A stretch of DNA of 64,000 nt from Hippasteria phrygiana (taxonomy: Eukaryota > Echinodermata > Asteroidea > Valvatida > Goniasteridae), in assembly GCA_037893225.1 (NCBI GenBank), contig JAZGUH010000105.1:1364001-1428000 (forward strand). The letters are read 5' to 3'. A program made the position numbers and the translations under genes. The notes beneath the pieces are model-generated. The model had not been told where the DNA came from. It saw nothing but the letters and a program-made list of their open reading frames with translations, and searched no databases. Every line of letters begins with the position of its first letter. The first letter of the stretch is position 1. This document shows positions 55,770-64,000 of the stretch, piece by piece.

Positions 55770-56045
55770 GAAAAAAAAGTAGGAAAAAGTAGGAAAAAAT
55801 AGGAATTTTAAGAAAAAGTAGGAAAAGTAGGAGCAAGGTAAAAAAAAAGTAGGAAAAAGTAGGAGCAAGGTAAAACAAAGTAGGAAAAAGTAGGAAAAAG
55901 TAGGAGCAAGGTAAAAAAAAAGGTAGGAAAAGTAGGAGCAAGGTAAACAAAAGTAGGAAAAGTAGGAAAAGTAGGAAAAGTAGGAAAAAGTAGGAAAAAG
56001 TAGGAGCAAGGTAAAAAAAAAATAGGAAAAAGTAGGAAAAGTAGG
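55770..56045. repeat. GTAGGAAAA-type purine minisatellite
   Basis: Irregular units GTAGGAAAAA, GTAGGAAAA and GTAGGAGCAAGGTAAAAAAA repeat throughout. Strongly purine-rich on the plus strand. The minus-strand hydrophobic frames (SYFFLL-type) are artefacts. Confidence 0.9.
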
Positions 56046-56183
56046 ATTACTTGAAAGCCTGCAGTCATGAGCAATGTACATCACATAAAACTTTGGATGG
56101 CAATCCGCTTTCACCAAGGAAGACTTTTCAAACAAAATTTTTCTGTGCTTAGAAGCTCCACGAAATTGGCCGCGTGCTCTTAC

Positions 56184-56309
56184 CAGCCCCTGTTGGATTG
56201 CTTGTAATAATTCTGACGGGTTCACCTGCAGGCAGAGGGCGCCAGACAGGTCGGGACTGAGCGTGCCCTTGGAATTGCTCAAGCTGCTGCCGTATATAGA
56301 CTGATAATC
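56184..56309 (-). CDS. TBC1D23: TBC1D23 exon (TBC-rhodanese junction)
   Basis: A 126-nt phase-0 exon, acceptor CTTGTTTCCGTCAG, donor GGGCTG|GTAAGA. It encodes 42 residues: DYQSIYGSSLSNSKG, then LSGALCLQVNPSELLQAIQQ. The A-L-C-L-x-V-x-x-x-E-L-L-Q-A pattern precedes the rhodanese-like domain in vertebrate TBC1D23. Confidence 0.9.
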
Positions 56310-56749
56310 CTGACGGAAACAAGAACCAAACAAATCGCAGAGTTAGAAATTGGTATAATAAAAGGACATTTATACGCTCAGGACACAATACAACAAAATA
56401 AATCAGAAATTAACCAAATATTATCTAATCAAAAACACTGCAACTACCCTAGAACAAGTGGGTCTTCAGAACAACTTTGAACTCAGAGAGGGAGGCATTA
56501 ATGTGAATACCAAGAGGGGGGTTTAAAGCAAGCCAATCCCAAAAATTAAATCTCGGAAATTGCTGTTCATATTGCTCGTAAAGGTCCGCACGTTAATACT
56601 ACCACATCGGTGCATCAATGCAGCAAGATGCAAGTGTGTACAGTGAGCTCTATAGCTTTACAGTGTAAACTGCATTTTCGCAAGCGTCTTAAGCGTCGCA
56701 AACGTTAATCTGTTTTGTTTTTCCATGTATCCTGGTTTTCTATTTAAAT

Positions 56750-57210
56750 ATGTGACCGGCTCTGCAAAAAGGGGTACTATGTCGCACTATGTGAAAACAC
56801 ACACAGGGCAGTTCTATGTGAAGCGGGTGAAAACAATCTTCACGACAGTGATTTGTTTAGTTTTTTGTTTGTTGGCTTCTGTCGTTATATCTATATTTTC
56901 AGAATTTATTTTAAGAAACATTCATATTGATGAATAAAGATGAAAAAATAAATGGTATTAATAAAAATGACTTCTATCTTATTTCTTTGCACTTTTGTGT
57001 TTAAAGGCCTGTATCACTAAACGCACTTTTGTTAAATTGGGAAAATAGGAGTATACAAATGTCAAGATAGCTCGAGAACACAAAATGCCACAGGGGTCAA
57101 ACCTACACCAAAATAAAGCTTAGGATGTGACAAATTCAACTAATATGTATATATAACTCATTTTTCAAATTTTGCGACATAATAGCCCTTTTTGCAGAGC
57201 CGGTCACATA
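56750..57210. mobile_element. TATGTGACCGGCTCTGCAAAAAGG element, intact
   Basis: The left TATGTGACCGGCTCTGCAAA and right TTTGCAGAGCCGGTCACATA are perfect inverted ends. Subterminal TATGTCGCA / TGCGACATA mirror each other. Confidence 0.85.
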
Positions 57211-57408
57211 TTCCCCACAAATGACATTGAAAAGCTTCCTTTATTGTCTGCAAACTTACTAAATAATATGTTAATTCAGTTACGGCTACTTGATTCCATA
57301 ATCCGGAACCGGTTCCTAACATCGGCGGTTGGGTACTCGGGTACCTGGTTCGCATGCACAGCCCTAACAGTGTAAGTGTATTTCCTAACAAGAAAGGCCT
57401 CAAATCAA

Positions 57409-57628
57409 AATAAGCCAGTTCGGTATCTCAAAGGTCAAAGGTTATTCGGCATAAAATTGCTGACGTAATCTCACGGCATGTTACGCGAACGCCCATTCTG
57501 ATTGAATTGAACACGTGCACGTTGTGCGACCACCTTTTGTGTTCACACGCGCGCGTTAGGTCACGTGGGTTATTCGGGATAAAATGTCATTGTGCACATG
57601 CGCAGTTGAAATACCGAACTGGCTTATT
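57409..57628. mobile_element. AATAAGCCAGTTCGGTAT MITE, copy 2
   Basis: Inverted relative to 33481-33705 and similar throughout, including the CTCAAAGGTCAAAGGTTATT DR1-like site and the GCGCGCG core. It lies 42 bases from the TBC1D23 exon at 57671. Confidence 0.85.
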
Positions 57629-57670
57629 GCAACCATCCTGGATATGCAGTTGCATGTAGGAAGAACTCAC

Positions 57671-57824
57671 TCTTCTAAATGACTGGGGTGTCTTTGAAGC
57701 ATAATACTGGGCCAAGCTGAAGAAGTCCTCTACATCGTCTGCTTCTAGCTGGTTGGGAAAGGTGGCTAGCGTCTCCCCGATGGTCTCTTTTCCTTCATGT
57801 TCCAGTTCAGTCAGAATGTGCTCC
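57671..57824 (-). CDS. TBC1D23: TBC1D23 exon (C-terminal end of TBC domain)
   Basis: A 154-nt exon, acceptor CTATTTCCCCAG, donor AGAAGA|GTGAGT. The first base completes a codon of an upstream exon not seen in the window. It then encodes EHILTELEHEGKETIGETLA followed by the conserved block DDVEDFFSLAQYYASKTPQS. The E-D-F/L-F-S-L-A-Q-Y-Y-x-S-K-T-P-x-S-F-R motif identifies TBC1D23. In the family the TBC domain lacks the Arg and Gln fingers and acts as a golgin-binding scaffold. The residues needed to check that here lie in missing upstream exons. Confidence 0.95.
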
Positions 57825-57905
57825 CTGGGGAAATAGAGAAAAAATGCCCATGCTGTGATTACAAACATAATTTCAAGGTCTCCCAAAATGAAATATTTTT
57901 TACCT

Positions 57906-58099
57906 AATCCCTTGCGTACGGATGACGCCATATAGCGCAAAAAAAACAGTGCCACCAGGCCGGATGACGCCATTGGCCGCTGTTTGTGCAGTTTCAATCC
58001 ATTGATGGATTATTGTGTATATGTTACGCTTGACTGCACAAACACATTATATAGCGGTTCGCTTGGCTGCCAGAGCCAAAGTCTCCCGTACTCATGGGG
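57906..58099 (+). mobile_element. CCCCTTG-type TTAA element
   Basis: Starts TCCCTTGCGTACGGATGACG and ends CTCATGGGG, with TTAA at 58100-58103. Both halves of the family core are present. Confidence 0.8.
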
Positions 58100-58103
58100 T
58101 TAA

Positions 58104-58190
58104 CCCTAAACCCCCAGGGTGTATGGAAATTCGTATTGATATTGATGGATTCAGCAGGTCACACAAAATTCAAATTTGTCAGTATCAATG
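58104..58190 (+). mobile_element. CCCTAAC-type element end, adjacent to the previous element
   Basis: TTAA (58100-58103) is followed by CCCTAAACCCCCAGGGTG and a diverged ATATTGATGGATT block. The opposite end is not found, so the extent is approximate. Confidence 0.5.
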
Positions 58191-58415
58191 TATCAATGCT
58201 TCTGAAATATGTAAGCACACAGGAATTTCCTTTTTTAGAGTTAAAATAAGGATCAAGTGTTCTTTTTTTTTTACTATTAAAATGTGCAAGCAATTTTACG
58301 ACATGTGAGGGCGCTGTTGCTATGATGTCAATAAAGGTACTCACTGCACAGTTAAAGCAATTACATTGCAAGCAAGTCAAAATCGGACTTATCTAAACAC
58401 TCAAATAAAGCAGAA

Positions 58416-58865
58416 ATGTGACCCGCTCTACAAAAAAAGGCACATATGTTGCAAGATTTGAAAACGGTGTTTTATATATAGCTGGAAAGGCAATTTTATA
58501 AGCTTTCATATGTATATGTCTGAGGTCTGTAGCATTTTGCAATCACAAGATATTCGGAAATTTGCATGTTTGTTTTCAGGAATTTCTTGAAATGACTTAA
58601 GGAGAAACAAGCCATTTAAAAAACCAAAAAGCAAAGCAACAGATGGAAGCACTCGACAAAAACACATTCTTTTTCCAACTTTATTCACTGAAATCAAAGA
58701 TTTGGGTTATGAAACAGAATAATATAGGTATCCAAGATGCAAAAAATGCCCTCCCTTCAAAATCACTTGTTTGAAGAATTTTTCACCCTCTTCCCATTGA
58801 ACGGCCAATAACTTGTAAAAGCATACAGCGACTTATGTGCCCTTTTTGCAGAGCGGGTCACATAT
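58416..58865. mobile_element. ATGTGACCCGCTCTACAAAA element
   Basis: The left ATGTGACCCGCTCTACAAA and right TTTGCAGAGCGGGTCACAT are inverted ends. The interior is nearly identical to 59788-60201. Confidence 0.85.
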
Positions 58866-59116
58866 GTAAACTACATGTACATGTATTTAGAAAACCGACC
58901 ACAGGATGCGTACAATAAATTAGCTATTATACTGAATCTTTCCCCTGGTGTACCATCACTCCTGTGCTCATGAATATGTAAATTTACATTAGCATAAAAT
59001 CAAAGAGATTGCTAAAATGGGCATGAATGGATTTAGAATGGCAAACCAAAGGTTGAAACTGATGTACATGTATGGTATGGGTTTAAGTACATGTATTAAA
59101 ATTCACATCTGCTTAA

Positions 59117-59295
59117 CCCCTTGGGCACGGTATTTTACAGGAGACGGCGCGGCGGTTCTGGCAGCCAAGCGAACTGCTACATTGTGTTTGTGCAGTCAAG
59201 CGTAACATAAACAATAATCCAACAATGGATTGAAACTGCACAAACGGCGGCAAATGGCGTCAACCGGCCTGGTGGCACTTTTTTTACGCAAGGGG
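59117..59295 (-). mobile_element. TTAA-flanked CCCCTTG-type element
   Basis: TTAA at 59113-59116 and 59296-59299. Starts CCCCTTGGGCACGG and ends TTTACGCAAGGGG. The GGATGACGCCA end portion is shortened. Confidence 0.85.
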
Positions 59296-59362
59296 TTAAC
59301 CGACTTTTCGTCACTTTGAACCTTCGTCTTACCATTCTGAAGACATCTGTATGCCCCTTTAA

Positions 59363-59504
59363 CCCTAACCCTCCAGGGTATTTTGGCTAGAAACCCTGCC
59401 AGATGCATCAGATTGCATACTTTGTCACATTGACTTGTGTGCAGAGTGCAGCAAGGTCAAGCTGTCACCACAGATGCACTGTGCTGCATCTGGCAGGGTT
59501 AGGG
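59363..59504. mobile_element. TTAA-flanked CCCTAAC-ended element with CATCTGGCAGGGT arms
   Basis: TTAA at 59359-59362 and 59505-59508. Starts CCCTAACCCTCCAGGG and ends CAGGGTTAGGG. ACCCTGCCAGATGCA recurs inverted near the right end, giving a foldback. The interior lacks the AATCCTCC word. Confidence 0.8.
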
Positions 59505-60203
59505 TTAAGCATAAAAAAAAAAAATTATGCTAATGTGATTAGTTACATCATAAGCAAAGCAGTGATGTCTTTGAAGGCAAAAGCCTCAGCATCATAACTG
59601 ATTTATGCTAAAATTTGCTAAAAAATGTTTTTCTTTTTCTGGGGTCAATTTTACAGAAATGTTGTGTTAGTTCTTATTTAATTGCTGCATAGCCTGTCAG
59701 TAAAGAAATACGTTATACAATTACCGCCTCACTATAAAGCGTGTCTTTATGCAAAAGTATATGCGTAACAGTATTCAACATCAGGTCATATGTGACCCCC
59801 TCTGCAAAAAGGACAGATATGTTGCAAAATTTGAAAATAGTGTTTTATATATAGCTGGAAAGGCCATTTTATAAGCTTTCATATGGTATATGTCTGAGGT
59901 CTCTAGCATTTTGCAATCACAAGATATTTGGAAATTTGCATGTTTGTTTTCAGGAATTTCTTGAAATGACTTGAGGAGAAACAAGCCATTTAACAAAACA
60001 AAAAGCAAAGCAATAGATGAAAGCACTGAACAAAAACACATTCTTTTTCCAACTTTATTTACTGAAATCAAAGATTTTGGTTATGAAATGATATAGGTAT
60101 CAAAGATGCAAAAAATGTCCTCCTTCAAAATCACTTGTTTGAAGAATTGTTCACCCTCTTCACATTGAACGGCCCATAACTCGTAAAAGCATACAGCAAC
60201 TAA

Positions 60204-61315
60204 AGCCCTGTCCGCACTGAACTTAATTTGGTAAAACTTACCGAGACGATGGGAACTTTTCCCATTTCAAGTCCAGTGCGGACAGCCTAGGACGTTTTCC
60301 TCTCAGTTACTTTTCCTGAGTCCAGCGGTTACTTCTACCGGCCAACTGCTGCCCAGGAAAACTGACCAGGTAACTTTTCCCGAGACGATAAGTCCAGTGC
60401 AGACAGTGCGTTGCGGTAAAAGCGGCTCAGGAAAGCGTACATCCGGCCCGCCGAGCGCAAGGTCATGCTTCACAGGGAAACCACGCATGCGCTTTGCATT
60501 GTTTTACCGCGGTGCGGTGCACGTGGTAAGTTTCCAAATTCCAGTGCGTTGTTTCTCTTTTGGTCGCAATCATGGTAGATTTTATTATTGATAAAGTCGG
60601 AAGTTTGATTGGTGCTAAAGACGTAGGCCTGCGTGTACACATCGGCCGAAAAAATGAAAAGGCAGGCGTTATTTGGGTCACTTGCGTCAATGTAGAAAGG
60701 TCACGCAAAGCGCCCTCATGAGTCGTTATATTGACAGCTCGGTTACTTCTCCCACGGTCTCGGTAAAATTTTCCCGTGTCGAAAGTCCAAGTGCGGACAG
60801 TGGTCACATTTGTGACCCGCTCCAGATAAAGGTGATATAAGTCGCGCTATGCATTTACGTGTAATGGCCCTTTCAACGTTGAGAGGGTAACAAAATTTGT
60901 GAAAATTTATTTTTTGTTTTTGTCTTTAATGACATCTTAAATATCTAAAGTTTCAGGTTTTGTGGACAACAATGTTGATTTCAGTGAATAAAGTGAAAAA
61001 ATAACCTTTTTAGAGTACATTGTTCCATTGCATTGTATTAGAACTAGCTATTTCAAAGCCTGTTTTCTCTGTTGTGTCATTTGAACTCCATAGAACTAAT
61101 TAATATGCAAAAACGCGATATCTCCAGAACGGAAAGGGCTTTGGAGCTCTGTCATGTACCAAATGAAAGCTTACAGTGCGGGCTTTCCAAACATGCATGG
61201 AACTCATTTTTCATATTTTGCGACATAATATACCTTTTTCCAGAGCGGGTCACATTTGACCATTTTTCATTTTACCATCGTCTCGGTAAAACCTTCCCAA
61301 AAAAAAGTCCAGTGC
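60204..61315. mobile_element. AGCCCTGTCCGCACTG element (copy 2), itself interrupted
   Basis: Collinear with the intact copy 35848-36452, but lacks the last ten bases at its right end and contains the insertion 60812-61253. Confidence 0.8.
60812..61253. mobile_element. GTGACCCGCTCCAG element, innermost of three nested elements
   Basis: Ends GTGACCCGCTCCAGATAAAG and CCAGAGCGGGTCAC. ATTT flanks both sides. The sister element at 36376-36386 keeps the uninterrupted site CACATTTGACC, which proves the insertion. Same subfamily as 6113-6533. Confidence 0.85.
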
Positions 61316-61747
61316 CCTTTTTGCAGAGCGGGTATGGATCTGAAGACAAACTGTATACACTGTACATTGCCGGCCAATTAGGAATAATGCACCTGTTTTT
61401 CCACAGGATACAATGGAGAAACGCACTTCCTCCCTGTACATGTACATGTACATGTAGGCTTGTTACAGTGCAACCGATACATGTACAATCATACATGTAG
61501 ATTGTTTCACCCCGTTCGTGTTTTGACCGCGTCCTGTGCATTCTGTTTTTATTTTCTAATATACCCGTGTGTACATCAAAATGAAATCTTCTAAAAGTTT
61601 TTAACCACTTAGAGCTTAGGCGTTCTCAAGCCATAAAAAGAAACACATCTCGTCTTACGCAACAATGTTTAGTATACAGGCCATGGTACATGTATGTGGA
61701 CAGCCGGCTAAAACAGCAAGGCGTGCTGACGTGACTGACAAGCTCGC

Positions 61748-62039
61748 ACATTTCTTTGCACCGTTTTCGCAAGTTTTTCGCAAGTTTTTCGTACAGTTTT
61801 CGCAATTTTTTCGCACCATTTTCGCAAATTGATTTTCACACCGGATGCGAAAAACATTTTCGCATCGCGTTTGCAAAATTTTCGCACCGTTTTCGCAAAA
61901 TTTTCGCGAAGTTTTCGCTGCGAAATCGCGGTGCGAAAAGTTGCGTGCAAAATGCGAAATGCGAATGCGAATGCGAATTCTTTTCGCAAATTTTCCCATG
62001 CCAATTCGCAGAGTTAAGTTTCAATTGCAACGTACTGTA
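61748..62039. mobile_element. TACAGTACATTGC-family element, copy 3 (left end lost)
   Basis: The right end GTTAAGTTTCAATTGCAACG then TACTGTA matches the other copies. The interior is TTTTCGCACCGTTTTCGCAA units, the same architecture as copies 1 and 2 but with CGC in place of CAC. Frames such as FFASFSYSFRNFF are repeat artefacts. Confidence 0.75.
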
Positions 62040-62608
62040 CATGTGTAATTGTCATAGAAATCCCACTGTTATTGTTAAACAAAACCACCCCGAGTCAATA
62101 ATAGATTGTATTGTGTTAAATCGGAACCCGCGTTTAGGGCTTGTTGTTCTTGGTGTGATGGAGTGATGGAGTAAGAGTATTTTTTGTTGAGAGAGGTAGA
62201 AGAGGGGTGGACATGTCTGAGTGAAGATCTAGTGGGAGAGCGAGCGTTAATTCAGAGACCAGTTTTGAACTAACCTCAGCGTCAGAAATCTGAATCCCTA
62301 TGGTAAACGGAAATCATAGTTTTGATTTCGTAGAGTTTGGAAAATCCAGACCAAATTCCACGTCAAACTACGGTCCCAGGATAGCTACGCAGCTAAATTA
62401 CCGTTAGTGTTTCATAAGTTACTCTTTTAAATTTCACAGATTGTATTAATGATTGATGATTAAGATTATTTGGAAATGTCGATTTGACAGAATCTTTTAT
62501 AGAAGTTATGACGTATTAGCAGGATTTTGAATATTATAGTTGAGGATTTTGAATGCGGAGTTTTTTGGTTTTGGAAACTGGAACGGTTTCTGGAATATTC
62601 TATTTACT

Positions 62609-62722
62609 TTAGATGGCCATTTTGTGAATGATGCGCTTGGTGGCCTCAGCACCGTCTAGAGAAGAGTCTACTGTTGACTGGACGTAGATGACCACAAAGC
62701 ACTCACTTGGAGCGTGGTTCTC
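62609..62722 (-). CDS. Unidentified C-terminal exon
   Basis: A 114-nt phase-0 frame ending in TAA, preceded on the minus strand by a good acceptor, GGCCTACAGCAG. It encodes ENHAPSECFVVIYVQS, then SSLDGAEATKRIIHKMAI. A predicted beta-strand (FVVIYV) followed by an amphipathic helix resembles the end of a PH/PTB-like fold, and distantly the C-terminus of TBC1D23 itself (EATKLVKRL). The protein is not recognised. It is G+C-rich relative to its surroundings, which supports coding. A GTGAGT inside the frame is an alternative donor, so the exon call is provisional. Confidence 0.4.
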   Translation of the reverse strand, partial: ENHAPSECFVVIYVQSTVDSSLDGAEATKRIIHKMAI

Positions 62723-64000
62723 CTGCTGTAGGCCTATACACAGTACCGGTCGTCCTGCAACCTCTCGTGTAACTCATCGTACAATACAACTCTGCTAATA
62801 CTATCCCACAGTTTGTAGAATATTAAAAGTATTGATAAAGTTACGGTAGTGCCAAACTGTGATATATATATTGTTTACAGATTATCCTGGCAAAACCCTC
62901 TTGGGGTCTCTTGGCCAAATGGTGTTGTCTTTCCATTTCCTGTTTATCCTGGCCACTTCTCTTTGTTCCTTTTCTTGCCCTATTACCACCTTCAATTCAA
63001 ACACCCCCCCCCCCCTTCCTAACCACACTCCTTTGTCCATTTCCCCAGCTTCTACCTTCATCTTAATCCCTCCCCTCCTTCTTCCTTACCCTAATCACAC
63101 CTCTTTGTTCCTGTCTTTCTGGCTGTCCTTTCCTCTCCCTTTGATGTTTACCCACTGCCTATCTGCCATGCTTTTTTGCATCCCTCTTTTGTGTTTCTCC
63201 ACCCACCCCCTCATGCATGTGTGTTCCCTACATGTTTGTTTCTTGTACTCTGTCATTCACCTTTGAGAAAGAACTTGCTTAAGTTTGAAACGTCAGGCCA
63301 GCAAATTTTTTGATTTGTATATTTCAGGTCCATTCAGTCAGTCAGCAGTTTGCAGCAGTTTCATTCTTTTTCATATATATATTGTATTACTGCATGTAAC
63401 GGACAGCACTTGCAAAATTACTGTGCACATTTTATTGACATTTGAAGAAGTATTTGATAATAATTCGATAAACTAATTTGAAGATAAAGTAATTATCGGA
63501 ATTGAAATGTACATGTATAAGAATATTACTTTTAAGTTTAAGTGTTTAAATTAGTAAAATTGAATCATGAAATATGTATGTGTCACATTACCCAAAGAAG
63601 CAATACAGAAGTATTTTAATTTAATTGAAAATATTACGGTAGAATTCTGTCCTTCCTGTCCTTTATTTTGTCTGCTGGTGTGTCATATAGGATCCGGGGT
63701 TACCATTCCAAGTTTTAATATTTAGCTAAATTCTGGAGTGGTGTATTTACACGTTTACACTGCAGATCCACCATTTATTATCATTTAATAAACCATTGTA
63801 AACAATGGATCACTTTCATGTTATGTTTAAACAAGATCCCACCGGAAATCACCGGGAAAAAAAAAAAAATTGTAATTGGATTGGAAATCTACCAAAACCT
63901 CGGATGAATCAAAACAAACACGTGTGGGAACATGATCCTTTCATATATCGATTGCAGTGTAATAATTTATGGCTCAGCATTTCTGACCAGTGGCTATCCA
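62723..64000. other. No gene recognised; pyrimidine-rich tract 63000-63200
   Basis: A C/T-rich stretch (CCCTCCCCTCCTTCTTCC) gives an open frame at 62859-63266 of no apparent meaning. TTTGAAACGTCAGGCC near 63277 resembles a motif common at retroelement 3' ends, but no reverse-transcriptase sequence accompanies it. Confidence 0.4.

Larger units (their letters stand above)
54908..56171. mobile_element. GGGGCCAATTTCA element with nested hAT and minisatellite
   Basis: The left GGGGCCAATTTCACGGAGCT and right AGCTCCACGAAATTGGCC ends are inverted repeats, with TTACCAGCCAAAACTAC subterminal. It contains the hAT-like element at 55358-55707 and the tract at 55770-56045. Its right end stops only 12 bases from the TBC1D23 donor at 56183. 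Confidence 0.8.
59788..61335. mobile_element. ATGTGACCC element split by a nested transposon
   Basis: The left part (59788-60203) and a short right part (CCTTTTTGCAGAGCGGGT, about 61316-61333) together reconstitute an element like 58416-58865, minus a few junction bases. The intervening sequence is the AGCCCTGTCCGCACTG element. Confidence 0.75.

Noticed and set aside
55659..56333. 224-codon minus frame with hydrophobic repeats, read as a membrane protein
   Set aside because: It overlaps a real TBC1D23 exon, but the hydrophobic part is the GTAGGAAAA purine repeat.
61655..62166. Several 60-136-codon frames on both strands
   Set aside because: All arise from TTTTCGCAAA foldback units of a transposon.
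62859..63266. 135-codon plus-strand frame
   Set aside because: Pyrimidine-rich low-complexity sequence yields a Leu/Pro/Ser frame without features.
63240..63330. Hammerhead ribozyme or Penelope-like 3' end at GAAACGTC
   Set aside because: No CTGATGA core or flanking helices found, and no reverse transcriptase nearby.

Overview
The window is eukaryotic, not bacterial: it is about 60% A+T, intron-rich and crowded with short transposons, with only small islands of spliced coding sequence. The frequent ACATGTACATGT runs, tRNA-derived SINEs and many palindromic DNA elements suggest a marine invertebrate, perhaps a deuterostome such as an echinoderm or amphioxus. That placement is inference only.

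Three protein-coding genes can be supported. (1) Plus strand: the last two visible coding exons (1488-1737 and 8486-8617) of an unidentified, probably membrane-anchored protein. Its C-terminal tail carries two tyrosine signalling motifs, LNYAQV and TQYASI, before the stop at 8617. (2) Minus strand: ten phase-consistent exons from 57824 down to 31078 that encode the C-terminal 451 residues of a TBC1D23 orthologue. They cover the end of the TBC region, the rhodanese-like domain, the linker and the C-terminal PH-like domain. TBC1D23 links golgin-captured endosomal vesicles to the WASH/FAM21 machinery at the trans-Golgi. Its N-terminal exons should lie beyond 64000. (3) Minus strand: one unidentified terminal exon at 62609-62722, inside what should be a TBC1D23 intron or upstream flank. 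The genes in (1) and (2) converge, and the roughly 21 kb between them holds repeats only.

The rest is a dense transposon landscape that can be dissected because many families occur two to eleven times in the window. Several families sit in TTAA target sites: CCCTAAC-ended (11 copies), CCCCTTG-ended (6), AGGTAGTGTACA-ended (3 full) and GAGGAAGTTCAG-ended (2). Others are a TA-flanked CAGTGGAACGCC family with expanding internal repeats, a GTGACC(C/G)GCTC family, an AGCCCTGTCCGCACTG family, hAT-like elements, tRNA-derived SINEs, another retroposed element with a 10-bp target duplication, truncated LINE 3' ends, and two copies of a unit carrying a 73-codon first exon of a Crypton/tyrosine-recombinase-like gene. 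Nesting up to three deep can be read directly.

Minisatellites are numerous (10-, 11-, 12-, 17-, 21-, 24- and 47-bp units). Most long open frames in the window are artefacts of these repeats.
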